Positions 55,231-64,000 are shown, counted from the first letter of the stretch. The stretch is 64,000 bases of DNA from Fimenecus sp045632525 (GCA_045632525.1 JAZQWV010000033.1:1-64000); one strand, 5' to 3'. The notes: generated by a model not told the origin, from the letters alone. Numbers and translations are program-made.

Positions 55231-56520
55231 TTAGTCCTCAAATCTAACCTTAATTGAGTTTGCGTGAGCTGTTAAGCCTTCTGTATCTGCAAGTTTGATA
55301 ACTTTATCTTTGCAGTCACGAAGAGCATCTTCTGTATAATAAATAAAACTTGATTTTTTAACAAAACTGTCAACTGACAATGGTGAGAAAAATCTTGCTG
55401 TGCCACTTGTTGGGAGAACGTGGTTAGGTCCTGCAAAATAGTCACCCAAAGGTTCTGGTGAGAAGTTACCAAGGAAGACGCTACCTGCGTTATCCATTCT
55501 GCCAATATAATCAAGTGGATTTTCGACACACATTTCAAGGTGTTCAGGTGCAAGTCTGTTTGCAAAGTCAACTGCTTTATCCATTGAATCACAAACAATA
55601 ATTGCACCGAAATCTTTAAGTGATTTTTCGATAATTTCTTTACGAGAAAGAGTTGCACACTGACGAGCCAATTCTTTCTTTGTTTCTTCGCCAATTTTTT
55701 CGCTTGTTGTAATTAGAATTGAAGAAGCAAGAACATCGTGTTCAGCCTGACTCATAAGGTCAGCTGCAAGGAATTTTGAATTTGCGCTTTCGTCAGCAAC
55801 AATCAAAATTTCACTTGGGCCTGCAACCATATCAATATCAACTGTACCATATAAAAGTTTCTTTGCAGTAGCAACGAAAATGTTACCAGGACCAACAATT
55901 TTATCAACTTTTGGTACTGTTTCTGTGCCGTAAGCAAGTGCTGCAACGGCTTGTGCGCCACCCATAAGGAACACTCTGTCAACCCCTGCAATTTTTGCAG
56001 CAGCAAGAATATCAGGATTTGGTTTTCCGTCTTTTGCAGGTGGTGTTACCATAATGATTTCTTTAACACCTGCGATTTTTGCAGGAATTGCATTCATAAG
56101 CACGCTTGACGGATATGCTGCTGTGCCACCAGGCACATAAATACCAACTCTTTCGAGTCCGCGAATTCTTTGACCCATTATAACGCCATTTTCTTTTGGG
56201 GTGAGCCAACTTTGCTGTAATTGACGCTCATGGAAATCACGAATATTTTCTGCAGCGTCTTCCAATGACTTTACAAAGAATGGGTCGCACTCTTTGATTG
56301 ATTCTTCAATTTCTTCTTTTGAAATTTCAGCATTTTCTGGTGCTTTGCCATCAAATTTAATTGTATATTCCTTAACTGCCTTGTCGCCGTTAAGTTTAAC
56401 ATTTTCAAGAATTTCTGTAACTGCAACAGTTACCTTTTTATCAACTTCACCGCTTCTCTCTTTAAGCTGAGCGATTAAAAGTTCTTCATTTTTTCCGTCT
56501 GCAACGACCATATTTATCAT
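55231..56520 (-). CDS. hisD: Histidinol dehydrogenase
   Basis: 429 residues. Last two steps: oxidises histidinol to histidine with NAD+ and zinc. Motifs: RIRGLERVGIYVPGGTAAYPSSVLMNAIPA, GGAQAVAALAYGTETVPKVDKIVGPGN, VDIDMVAGPSEILIVAD, DLMSQAEHDVLASSIL with zinc ligands, LAPEHLEM and FAGPNHVLPTSGTARFFSPLSVDSF. The ATG at 56520 is preferred from AAAGGG at 8 bp; GTG at 56529 overlaps the hisG stop. Coupled to hisG. Confidence 0.95.
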   Translation of the reverse strand: MINMVVADGKNEELLIAQLKERSGEVDKKVTVAVTEILENVKLNGDKAVKEYTIKFDGKAPENAEISKEEIEESIKECDPFFVKSLEDAAENIRDFHERQLQQSWLTPKENGVIMGQRIRGLERVGIYVPGGTAAYPSSVLMNAIPAKIAGVKEIIMVTPPAKDGKPNPDILAAAKIAGVDRVFLMGGAQAVAALAYGTETVPKVDKIVGPGNIFVATAKKLLYGTVDIDMVAGPSEILIVADESANSKFLAADLMSQAEHDVLASSILITTSEKIGEETKKELARQCATLSRKEIIEKSLKDFGAIIVCDSMDKAVDFANRLAPEHLEMCVENPLDYIGRMDNAGSVFLGNFSPEPLGDYFAGPNHVLPTSGTARFFSPLSVDSFVKKSSFIYYTEDALRDCKDKVIKLADTEGLTAHANSIKVRFED

Positions 56521-56521
56521 A

Positions 56522-57151
56522 TCATTCACCCTTTGGGATAACTTTTCCTAATTTTTCTAAAAACTCGTCTATTTCATCACGACGAAGTTTCATACTTGCC
56601 ATATTAACAATAACTCTTGCTGAAATCGGCATAATCTTTTCAACAACTTCAAGTCCGTTTTCTTTGAGTGTTGTGCCTGTTTCAACAATATCCACAATTC
56701 CGTCTGCAAGGTTTAAAAGTGGGGCTAGCTCAACAGAGCCTTCAATTTTAATAATCTTAACATCCATGCCCTTGCCTTCAAAATATGCTTTTGTAACATT
56801 TGGATATTTTGAAGCAATGCGTTTTGTGTTGAATCCGTCAAAGAAATTTTCACCTTTTTTTGTTGCAAGTGCAAAATCACATTTGCCAAGGTTTAAATCC
56901 ATCATTTCATAGAAACTTTTTCCGTTTTCAACAATTGTGTCACGACCCACAATACCGATATCGCAAACACCATGTTCAACATAAGTTATAACATCAGCCG
57001 CTTTTGCCAAAACAACTTCATAGTCATTGACTTTCAAAATCAAACGGCGACCTTTATTTATAAGCTCGTCACAGTCAAGTCCCATTTTTTGAAACAATTC
57101 AACTGTCTGTTTTTCAAGTCTGCCTTTTGTGAGCGCTATTCTAAGACTCAT
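56522..57151 (-). CDS. hisG: ATP phosphoribosyltransferase, short form
   Basis: 209 residues: the short catalytic form that lacks the C-terminal ACT-like regulatory domain and needs HisZ. First committed step of the pathway. Motifs: LRIALTKGRLEKQTVELFQKMG, VLAKAADVITYVEHGVCDIGIVGRDTI, and the PRPP-binding GIVDIVETGTTLKENGLEVVE. It overlaps hisZ by 4 bp, which supports the expected HisG-HisZ octamer. Feedback control by histidine would act through HisZ. Confidence 0.96.
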   Translation of the reverse strand: MSLRIALTKGRLEKQTVELFQKMGLDCDELINKGRRLILKVNDYEVVLAKAADVITYVEHGVCDIGIVGRDTIVENGKSFYEMMDLNLGKCDFALATKKGENFFDGFNTKRIASKYPNVTKAYFEGKGMDVKIIKIEGSVELAPLLNLADGIVDIVETGTTLKENGLEVVEKIMPISARVIVNMASMKLRRDEIDEFLEKLGKVIPKGE

Positions 57152-58338
57152 AACTGCACCTCGCTCATTCCGTTTTTATCGATAATGCAAACTGTTTTAA
57201 TACCTTTTTGCTTTGCATATTCAATTGTTTCTTCTGCTGTAGAGAAGTTTGACATTTCGCAGAAAATATCTTTGCTTCGAAGGGTCTTTGAATATTCAAG
57301 AGCATTTGTTATATAATTTTCGTCGCCCCAGACAATTATCTGTGGCATGATTTCTTCTTCAACTTCATTTCTTGTCATCATAACCGATGCCAATGCGCCT
57401 GTTTCAATACCGAAACCTGTTGATGGCATATTCTTGCCAAATTCACCTGCGAGCAAGTCATATCGACCACCCGAAACAACTGAAATACCACTACCGTCAA
57501 GGTAACCTTTGAAGATAATACCTGTATAATAATTTGTACGGTTAACAAGGCTCAAATCGATAATGATTTTATCTGAAAGCCCCATCTTTTCAAGCTGAAC
57601 ATAGAGTTCTTTAAGATATTCAAGGCTTTCATCACCAATTCCAATTTGCTTTGCTTTTTCGATTATATCAAGTCCGCCAAAATATCTTGGCAAGTTACGG
57701 ATACAATCTGTTACGCTGTTTTCACCGATTTTATCAAGAATTTTATTAAGAGAAACAAAGTTTCGACTTTCAACACAGTCATAAATAGCACTAATTGTTT
57801 CATCATCAACATTGAGATTGTTGCAAAGGTCTTTAAAGAAACCTGCGTGTCCGATTTCCAACTTGAAATCAGCAGATGTGCAACATTCAATTGCTTCAAC
57901 CGCAGTTGCAATTACTTCTAAATCTGCACGGATTCCCGAAACGCCCATAAGCTCGATTCCGCTTTGAGTTGATTCGTCACTTCTACCTGTTAAGTTCTTC
58001 TGACGAAGAAAAACATTTTGATTGTAGTAAATGCGAAGTGGTAAAACTGCATTTTGAAGTCTTGTTGACGCAAGACGGGCAATTGGAAGTGTTGAGTCGG
58101 GACGAAGCACCAAAAGTCTGCCATAAGAATCGGTTAAACTATATAAATTCTCAGGGCTATAACCTGAACTTTCACGATTAAAAACATCGAAAAATTCAAT
58201 TGTTGGTGTCATTACCTTTTGATAGCCCTTTGCCTTATAAAGAGCAGATAATCTTTTTTCAGCACAACGGATTGCTCTTGACTCTAATGCAAGATAATCT
58301 TTTGTGCCTTCGGGTGTAATTTTTGAGTAGTTTTTCAT
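57148..58338 (-). CDS. hisZ: ATP phosphoribosyltransferase regulatory subunit
   Basis: 396 residues, a HisRS-like paralogue without charging activity. Motif 1-like KVMTPTIEFFDVF, motif 2-like YYNQNVFLRQKNLTGRSDESTQSGIELMG, and class II motif 3-like GISVVSGGRYDLLAGEFGKNMPSTGFGIETGAL. The short C-terminal tail (IIVWGDENYITNALEYSKTL) is not a full anticodon-binding domain. First gene of the operon; ATG preceded by AAAGGT. Together with short HisG it identifies the HisZG subclass. Confidence 0.93.
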   Translation of the reverse strand: MKNYSKITPEGTKDYLALESRAIRCAEKRLSALYKAKGYQKVMTPTIEFFDVFNRESSGYSPENLYSLTDSYGRLLVLRPDSTLPIARLASTRLQNAVLPLRIYYNQNVFLRQKNLTGRSDESTQSGIELMGVSGIRADLEVIATAVEAIECCTSADFKLEIGHAGFFKDLCNNLNVDDETISAIYDCVESRNFVSLNKILDKIGENSVTDCIRNLPRYFGGLDIIEKAKQIGIGDESLEYLKELYVQLEKMGLSDKIIIDLSLVNRTNYYTGIIFKGYLDGSGISVVSGGRYDLLAGEFGKNMPSTGFGIETGALASVMMTRNEVEEEIMPQIIVWGDENYITNALEYSKTLRSKDIFCEMSNFSTAEETIEYAKQKGIKTVCIIDKNGMSEVQL

Positions 58339-58370
58339 AGAAATTTTACCTTTGCTTTTTGTTCGTCGCT

Positions 58371-58382
58371 TTAGCGTGCTAA
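58371..58382. promoter_or_regulatory. Operator-like palindrome at the his start site
   Basis: TTAGC-GT-GCTAA, a perfect 5+2+5 inverted repeat just downstream of the his -10 and covering the expected start point. A TrpR-family (YerC/HisR-type) repressor is a possible ligand in Firmicutes; this is inference. Confidence 0.45.
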
Positions 58383-58383
58383 T

Positions 58384-58412
58384 ATGTTAACACAATAAAG
58401 CAGTTCCGTCAA
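58384..58412 (-). promoter_or_regulatory. Promoter of the his operon
   Basis: Reverse strand: TTGACG (58412-58407), 17-bp spacer, TAACAT (58389-58384) with an extended TG. The leader is about 40 bases, too short for a T-box. No terminator is seen between polC and this promoter, so polC readthrough into his is possible. Confidence 0.72.
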
Positions 58413-58433
58413 GTAATATATTGCACAACTTTG

Positions 58434-61400
58434 TTAAAATCCGAAGAAGCTCATTTGTGCAGTTTCGGGCAATCCTTTAAGCGCACCAACATCTTTGAGT
58501 GCAGTGATTACCGCGCTTGAAGCGCCTGTTCTTGCCTGATAATCGTCAATAGAAACGAAGTCGCCGTTTCCGTCATTCTGACCTTCAGCAAGTCCCTTTG
58601 CAGCATTTTCGCCAACACCTGAAAGTGCAGCGAAAGGCATTCTGATTTTGCCGTCTTCGATATAATATTCAGTTGCGCGTGATTTATAAATATCAACGGG
58701 TAAGAGTTCAACACCACGAGCCATCATTTCGTTAACAACCTGAAGTGCTGTGAACTGGTCTTTTTCTTTTGCTGTGAGCACCTTGCGTTCATTTGGATTA
58801 CCACGCAAATCTGCAAGGCGTTTTTTAACTGCATCGTGACCTTGGAGCACAGTTACTGCGTCCAAATCACCACCACGAACAGTTAAAAATGCTGTGTAAT
58901 ATTCTGTTGGTTTATAGATTTTATACCAACCAAGGCGAAGAGCCGCGATAACATAAGCCGCCGCGTGAGCCTTAGGGAACATATATTTAATTTTCTTACA
59001 AGATTCCATATACCATTCAGGGACATTGCATTTTCTCATTTCGTCTTCTGCACCTTCAGGGAAACCGAATTTCGCAACAAGACCTTTACGGGTTTTTTCC
59101 ATAATATTGAATGCAAGACCCGAATCAAGTCCCTTGTGCATAAGATAAGTCATAATACTGTCACGAGTACCAATAACATCAGAAATTGTGCAAGTACCAT
59201 TTTTGATAAGCTCTTGCGCATTACCGAGCCAAACGTCAGTACCGTGAGAAAGACCTGAAATCTGCAACAAGTCAGAGAATGTTTTTGGCTGAGATTCCAA
59301 GAGCATCTGGCACACGAAAGAAGTACCCATCTCAGGGATTGAAAGCGTGCCTGTTTTCCAACCGATGTCTTCAGCAGTAACGCCCAATGCTTCGGGACTT
59401 GTTGTAAGACTAACGATTTTAGGGTCACACACATCGACATCCATAACAGGAATACCTGTCATATCTTCAAGATGCTTATAGAGTGTAGGCACATCATGAC
59501 CGAGAATATCAAGTTTCAAAATTGTATCGTGCAAGAAATGGAAGTCGAAATGAGTTGTTTCCATATCGGATGTGGTGTCGTCAGCAGGGAATTGAACTGC
59601 TGTGAAATCATAAACATCAAATTCGTTAGGCACAACAACCATTCCACCGGGGTGCTGACCTGTTGTGCGCTTGATACCCGTGCATCCACGAGTGAGTCTG
59701 TCTTCTTCTGCACGAGTTACTGTTTTGCCTCGTTCTTCAAGATATTTTTTTACGAAACCATAAGCAGTTTTATCAGCAACTGTTGCGATTGTACCCGCTT
59801 TAAACACATGGTCACGACCGAATAATTCTTCTGTATATCTGTGAGCACAACCTTGATAATCACCTGAGAAGTTAAGGTCGATATCAGGGGCTTTATCACC
59901 GTGGAAACCAAGGAAAGTTTCAAACGGAATTTCGTGACCATCACGAACCATTGGCACATCACAATGTGGGCAATTCTTTGGTGGCATATCAAAGCCTGAG
60001 CCATATTCACCATGTAAGAAGAATTCACTATGTCTGCACTTTGCACAACGATAATGTGGTGCTAACGGATTAACTTCTGAAATACCCGCCATTGTTGCAA
60101 CGAAAGATGAACCAACAGAACCACGAGAACCAACATGATAACCATGTGCCTCTGAATCCCAAACGAGTTTTTGTGCGATAATATAAAGCACGGCAAATCC
60201 GTTTGCGATAATTGATTCAAGCTCACGATTAAGTCTATCCGCAACATATTCAGGCACGGGGTCACCATACCAGTCTTTTGCTTTATCCCAACAAATTTGA
60301 CGAAGCTCGTCTTCTGCACCGGGGATTGATGGTTGATATGTACCCTTTGGAATTGGGCGCACTTGTTCAATCATATCTGCAATCTTATTTGTGTTTTCAA
60401 CAACAACTTCATAAGCAGTTTCTTCACCAAGATATGCAAATTCTTCGAGCATTTCTTCAGTTGTTTTGAAATAGAGTGGTGCTTGCTCGTCGGCATCTTT
60501 AAAGCCTTGTCCAGCCATAAGAATTGCGCGGAATTGAGCGTCCTTAGGGTCAAGGAAATGCACGTCACCTGTTGCACACACAAGCTTGCCCATGCTGTCA
60601 GCGAGAGCAATGATTTTGCGATTTATATTTTCTAAATCTTCAACTGTTTTAATGTGAGCATATTCGTCACGCTCACTTCTAATCATAAACTGGTTATTGC
60701 CATTTGGTTGAATTTCAAGATAATCATAAAATTCTGCAATTTCGCGAATTTTATCTTCACTCTCATTAAAAACGATGCTTCTATAAAGTTCACCTGCTTC
60801 ACAAGCAGAGCCGATTATAAGACCTTCTCTGTGCTTAATAATTTCAGAGCGTGGCATAAGTGGACGTTTATAGAAATATTTAACATTTGAAAGTGAAATA
60901 AGTTTATAAAGATTTTTAAGACCTACCGCATTCTTTACAAGAATGATAATGTGATATCTTGGAAGTGATTTATAGTCAACATCAGGGTTATTAACATCAT
61001 CAATGAGATAACCCTCAACGCCATAGATAAGCTTAATATCTTTTCCTTCGCCAACCTTCATAGCGTCAGGATAACCCTGTGCTACACCGTGGTCAGTAAT
61101 CGCGATTGCAGGATGACCCCAATCCAATGCGCGTTTAACAAGTTTATCGGCAGATGTCATACCGTCCATTGCAGACATGTTTGTATGTAAATGCAACTCA
61201 ACGCGTTTTTTCTCGGCATTGTCTTGCTTTGTTTTCTTTGAAATTGTATTAACTGCAGTTGCGTTGATTACAGTTTCACCCGAGAATTTGTCAAATGTCA
61301 TTCGTCCACGCACAACAACAGTAATTCCGTCTTTCATTGCGTCCAAGAACGACTCACATTTACTTACTCTTTCAAAAATCTTTACACCATAAGAATAGGT

Positions 61401-62273
61401 TTCGTCTGTAATATTAAAAGTAATAATATTGTTTTTGCCATCTTTTGTTGTTCTCACAGAAAGACCGAAAACATCACCCCAAACAGCAACTGCGCCACTT
61501 TCGATATTCACATCACAAAGTTGTTGCAACTGTGAAAGTCTGATAGCACTGCCATAAATAGGTTTGAGCGTGTCATATTTAATGAGAGATGCAAAATCTG
61601 CATTTTCTTCCGTCTCAAAATCAACAGCGAAATCACCATCAAAATCATTGTTTTCAGGTGGTGCATCGCTATCACTATAATTATAATAAACTTCAGGACT
61701 ATAATTATTTTCATCAAGATTTCTTTCTTTGACAATTGTTTCAGCCTGAATTCTGCGAGATTCTTCGTCAGCTTTTTTCTGCATCATATCAACTGCAGTT
61801 TCAGCATTATATTCGCCTTGAACAAGTGTTACTTTACACTCAAAGCCGAAAATTCCACGAATAATTTTTTCAATTTCTTTATCGCATTCAACTGAAAGAA
61901 GAATATCTTTGCCACCTTTTTTAAGGTCAATTCTTAAATTATTGCCTGAAAGAGTATAATCTGCATTATTAAAAAAGCCGTTAGCAACATAGACTTTAGA
62001 TTTGAGAATCTCAAGGACAACACTCATATATTGAGGGTGAAAGCCTGTTCTTGACTCGTCACACTCAACTGTCATATTGACATTAACAGCTCTTGAAAGT
62101 TCACCCTCAAGAGCCTTAATTCTTTCTTCTTCAATTTTTCTGTATGGTTTAATTGTGAGTTTTGCTGTTCTGTTGCTCTCTGAAAATGCAAGTCCCATAA
62201 TCTCTGAAACTGCAATATCGAGATTGCGTTCACAATCAAAATATTCTCCCATAAGGGATTTGAAAATTGCCAT
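58434..62273 (-). CDS. polC: PolC-type DNA polymerase III alpha subunit lacking the exonuclease domain
   Basis: 1279 residues, against about 1430-1450 for typical PolC. Replicative polymerase of low-GC Gram-positives. Order: N-terminal domain (1-230), OB domain (about 235-345, VAVWGDVFGLSV), PHP domain (from KKRVELHLHTNMSAMDG at 356; ITDHG at 393), then directly RYHIIILVKNAVGLKNLYKL (439 on). In normal PolC a DEDDh 3'-5' exonuclease of about 180 residues (FDVETTGL and later motifs) is inserted after EGxLVDD; here EGYLIDD (420-426) is followed by a 14-residue linker and no exonuclease motif occurs anywhere. Polymerase motifs look intact: SRGSVGSSFVATM, PDIDLNFSGDYQ, GTIATVADKTAYGFVKKY, MFPKAHAAAYVIAALR. 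The C-terminal QMSFFGF is a beta-clamp motif. Confidence 0.93.
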   Translation of the reverse strand: MAIFKSLMGEYFDCERNLDIAVSEIMGLAFSESNRTAKLTIKPYRKIEEERIKALEGELSRAVNVNMTVECDESRTGFHPQYMSVVLEILKSKVYVANGFFNNADYTLSGNNLRIDLKKGGKDILLSVECDKEIEKIIRGIFGFECKVTLVQGEYNAETAVDMMQKKADEESRRIQAETIVKERNLDENNYSPEVYYNYSDSDAPPENNDFDGDFAVDFETEENADFASLIKYDTLKPIYGSAIRLSQLQQLCDVNIESGAVAVWGDVFGLSVRTTKDGKNNIITFNITDETYSYGVKIFERVSKCESFLDAMKDGITVVVRGRMTFDKFSGETVINATAVNTISKKTKQDNAEKKRVELHLHTNMSAMDGMTSADKLVKRALDWGHPAIAITDHGVAQGYPDAMKVGEGKDIKLIYGVEGYLIDDVNNPDVDYKSLPRYHIIILVKNAVGLKNLYKLISLSNVKYFYKRPLMPRSEIIKHREGLIIGSACEAGELYRSIVFNESEDKIREIAEFYDYLEIQPNGNNQFMIRSERDEYAHIKTVEDLENINRKIIALADSMGKLVCATGDVHFLDPKDAQFRAILMAGQGFKDADEQAPLYFKTTEEMLEEFAYLGEETAYEVVVENTNKIADMIEQVRPIPKGTYQPSIPGAEDELRQICWDKAKDWYGDPVPEYVADRLNRELESIIANGFAVLYIIAQKLVWDSEAHGYHVGSRGSVGSSFVATMAGISEVNPLAPHYRCAKCRHSEFFLHGEYGSGFDMPPKNCPHCDVPMVRDGHEIPFETFLGFHGDKAPDIDLNFSGDYQGCAHRYTEELFGRDHVFKAGTIATVADKTAYGFVKKYLEERGKTVTRAEEDRLTRGCTGIKRTTGQHPGGMVVVPNEFDVYDFTAVQFPADDTTSDMETTHFDFHFLHDTILKLDILGHDVPTLYKHLEDMTGIPVMDVDVCDPKIVSLTTSPEALGVTAEDIGWKTGTLSIPEMGTSFVCQMLLESQPKTFSDLLQISGLSHGTDVWLGNAQELIKNGTCTISDVIGTRDSIMTYLMHKGLDSGLAFNIMEKTRKGLVAKFGFPEGAEDEMRKCNVPEWYMESCKKIKYMFPKAHAAAYVIAALRLGWYKIYKPTEYYTAFLTVRGGDLDAVTVLQGHDAVKKRLADLRGNPNERKVLTAKEKDQFTALQVVNEMMARGVELLPVDIYKSRATEYYIEDGKIRMPFAALSGVGENAAKGLAEGQNDGNGDFVSIDDYQARTGASSAVITALKDVGALKGLPETAQMSFFGF

Positions 62274-62287
62274 ATGTATTCACACCA

Positions 62288-63337
62288 TTACATTTTTTCG
62301 ATTTCTTTGAGAAGTTCGTCAACAATTTCGTTTTCCTGAACTTTTTTGAGAACTTCACCGTGTTTGAAAATCACGCCACATCCGTCGCCACCTGCAACAC
62401 CAATGTCAGCTTCTTTTGCTTCACCGGGGCCGTTAACGACACAACCCATAACAGCAACTTTGATAGGCTTATTATAGTTTGCAAGGGCTTTTTCTATTTT
62501 TTCTGCAAGCCCGATTAAGTCAATTTTTGTTCTGCCACAAGTTGGGCAAGAAACAATTTGTGCACAGTCAGTTTTAATGCCTGCGCCTTTCAAAATATCA
62601 AATCCTGCTTTGATTTCTGTCACAGGGTCAGCAGTCATAGAAACACGAATAGTATCGCCAATGCCGTCAAGCAAAAGTGAGCCGATGCCAATGCTTGATT
62701 TTATGAGAGCCATATTATGTGTGCCTGCTTCTGTAACGCCCAAATGCAAAGGATAATCGCACATATCCGCAACAAGTCGATATGCTTTAACCATTTTTTG
62801 AACATCTGAAGATTTGATTGAAACAACAATATCATTAAAATCAAATTTTTCGAGCAATTTTATATGATACATTGCACTTTCAGCCATAGCTTCAGGTGTT
62901 GGTGAACCATATTTTGCAAGCAACTCTTTTTCAAGCGAGCCTGAATTCACACCAATTCTGATTGGCACATTGTGAAGACGACAAGCATCAACAACTGCTC
63001 TCACTTTTTCGTCATCACCGATGTTGCCAGGATTAATTCTCACCTTATCAACACCTGCTGCAACACTTTCAAGTGCACAACGATAGTCAAAATGAATATC
63101 TGCAACAACGGGAATTTTAACTGCATCTTTAACTGCATAAAGAGTTTTGATTGCCTCTTTATTTGGTACAGTAAGACGCACAATCTGACAACCTGCGTTT
63201 TCTAAAGCCACTGCTTGTCTAACATTTGCCTCTGCATCTTCTGCGGGGGCATTGAGCATTGACTGAACTGAAATAGGATTGTCACCACCTATTTTTAAGT
63301 TACCTGCTGTTACTACTCTACTTTTTCTTCTTGTCAT
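62288..63337 (-). CDS. ispG: 4-Hydroxy-3-methylbut-2-enyl diphosphate synthase
   Basis: 349 residues (GcpE/IspG). Non-mevalonate isoprenoid pathway: converts MEcPP to HMBPP with a [4Fe-4S] cluster. N-terminal TIM barrel: ISVQSMLNAPAEDAEANVRQAVALENAGCQIVRLTVPN, PVVADIHFDYR, KVRINPGNIG, IRIGVNSGSLEKELL. The C-terminal cluster domain has cysteines in SCPTCGRTKID and VMGCVVNGPGEAKEADIGVAGG, with the final cluster-site glutamate. Gene order rseP-ispG-polC is the usual Firmicute one. 15 bp before polC and 11 bp after rseP. Confidence 0.96.
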   Translation of the reverse strand: MTRRKSRVVTAGNLKIGGDNPISVQSMLNAPAEDAEANVRQAVALENAGCQIVRLTVPNKEAIKTLYAVKDAVKIPVVADIHFDYRCALESVAAGVDKVRINPGNIGDDEKVRAVVDACRLHNVPIRIGVNSGSLEKELLAKYGSPTPEAMAESAMYHIKLLEKFDFNDIVVSIKSSDVQKMVKAYRLVADMCDYPLHLGVTEAGTHNMALIKSSIGIGSLLLDGIGDTIRVSMTADPVTEIKAGFDILKGAGIKTDCAQIVSCPTCGRTKIDLIGLAEKIEKALANYNKPIKVAVMGCVVNGPGEAKEADIGVAGGDGCGVIFKHGEVLKKVQENEIVDELLKEIEKM

Positions 63338-63347
63338 ATTTAATCAC

Positions 63348-64000
63348 CTAATTTTTAATTAGTGTCAATATATCGTTAAAGGTTACTACCAACATTAAAA
63401 GTAATAGAAGTGCAAGTCCTGCACCATGGACATAACCTTCATATTTTGGATTCAATGGTTTTCTTCTTATGCCCTCAATCAAGAGGAAGAACAATCTTCC
63501 ACCATCGAGCGCAGGGAGTGGCAACAAGTTGAAAACACCAATATTTATTGAAACAAATGCCATCATTGTCAGCGCAGATATAAGCCCTGCTTTGCTTTGT
63601 GCTGCACTCGCTGCTGCATCTGCAATAACATTAACTGTACCAACTGGTCCTGATAAATCGGTTAACCCGTATCGACCAGTCACCAAGTCAAACAAACTCA
63701 GCCACACAAGACGAGCAATTGAAACTGTTTGTTTTACTGATGTTGTTGCCACATTCAGCACATTTGGTTCTTGGCCAAGAATTACAAAATCATACTCAAT
63801 ATGAGTATATTTATCTTCTTTTATAGTCTTAAAAGTAACATCTTTAAGTTCAACTTTTTCGCCATCACGACGAACAACCATATCGAAAACGCCATCATCA
63901 CTTCTGCTCATAAGAAATGAGATGTCCATATCGGAAAAGAGCTTGTGACCATCGATTTCTAAAAGCTCGTCGCCCTCTTTAAGCCCTGTTTGCTGACTGA
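63348..64000 (-). CDS. rseP: RseP-type site-2 metalloprotease, C-terminal part (cut by window end)
   Basis: The open frame continues past base 64000, so only about 216 C-terminal residues are seen. The visible 5' part reads TGLKEGDELLEIDGHKLFSDMD, the end of a PDZ domain; residues then follow through DLSGPVGTVNVIADAA to the second catalytic segment NLLPLPALDGGRLFFLLIEG, whose LDGGR Asp is the third zinc ligand, and a last membrane helix (ALLLLLMLVVTFNDILTLI). The first zinc motif HExxH lies outside the window. Cuts transmembrane anti-sigma factors or signal peptide remnants in the membrane. Followed by ispG after 10 bp. Confidence 0.92.
   Translation of the reverse strand, partial: SQQTGLKEGDELLEIDGHKLFSDMDISFLMSRSDDGVFDMVVRRDGEKVELKDVTFKTIKEDKYTHIEYDFVILGQEPNVLNVATTSVKQTVSIARLVWLSLFDLVTGRYGLTDLSGPVGTVNVIADAAASAAQSKAGLISALTMMAFVSINIGVFNLLPLPALDGGRLFFLLIEGIRRKPLNPKYEGYVHGAGLALLLLLMLVVTFNDILTLIKN

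Noticed and set aside
58339..58433. T-box or histidine leader upstream of hisZ
   Set aside because: The whole gap is 95 bp with the promoter inside it, leaving about 40 bases of leader and no T-box sequence.

Overview
The window comes from an AT-rich, low-GC Gram-positive bacterium, most likely a gut-type member of the Clostridia (Ruminococcus/Oscillospirales-like). The support is a PolC-type replicative polymerase, the Firmicute-order rimP-nusA-ylxR-ylxQ-infB-rbfA-nrnA-truB-ribF operon, DUF4364 and DUF5058 proteins, choline-binding-like wall repeats, a sortase-type C-terminus, sigma-A style promoters (TTGACA/TATAAT, 17-bp spacing), strong AGGAGG ribosome sites and a Gram-positive LexA box. 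The species cannot be named from sequence alone.

Layout. 1-1550: a small accessory island with an XRE repressor diverging from an Ltp-like surface protein, a 28-residue membrane peptide and a VanZ-like membrane protein; the two forward promoters carry the same operator-like sequence. 1555-13645: reverse-strand myo-inositol catabolic cluster (DUF5058 transporter-like pair, iolJ, iolC, iolB, iolD, iolE, iolA, iolG, then a YbaK deacylase), interrupted by a Thr-rich lipoprotein and a SanA-like protein. iolC carries an in-frame TGA at codon 41. 13757-17306: three forward genes (SH3b/C39-like secreted protein, Cthe_2159-like lipoprotein, Cof-type HAD phosphatase). 17313-19436: a stand-alone reverse-strand lysis cassette (sigma-like regulator, coiled-coil protein, GH25 endolysin, XhlA-like protein, holin) behind a promoter whose spacer contains a LexA box; a stronger promoter just upstream runs into a terminator hairpin. 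19501-20166: sortase-type surface protein. 20603-29603: the nusA-infB operon followed by an iron alcohol dehydrogenase.

29675-33200: a wall-binding repeat protein, an alpha/beta hydrolase lacking its nucleophile serine, and tRNA-Ala(GGC). 33208-46976: one uninterrupted reverse-strand gene string that starts with surface-polysaccharide genes (GT2-GT4 fusion, Wzy-like, Stealth phosphotransferase, Wzx-like, UDP-galactopyranose mutase, GT2) and continues into HAD, DUF4364, comF, a membrane protein and valS. 47102-52120: yebC/uxaC divergent pair, a membrane-tethered XRE regulator and an M20 peptidase. 52246-58412: histidine operon hisZGDCBAIE with hisH and hisF absent. 58434-64000: polC, ispG, rseP (cut by the window edge); the PolC has no DEDDh exonuclease domain.

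Non-coding structure is rich. REP-like GTAG hairpins lie around iolG. Four large palindromic hairpins (3333-3410, 9935-10016, 47005-47103, 52148-52248) each sit directly 3' of a reverse-strand stop codon. The most interesting items are the SOS-type lysis cassette with its promoter/terminator arrangement, the exonuclease-less PolC, the 3' hairpin family, the broken iolC and the incomplete his operon.
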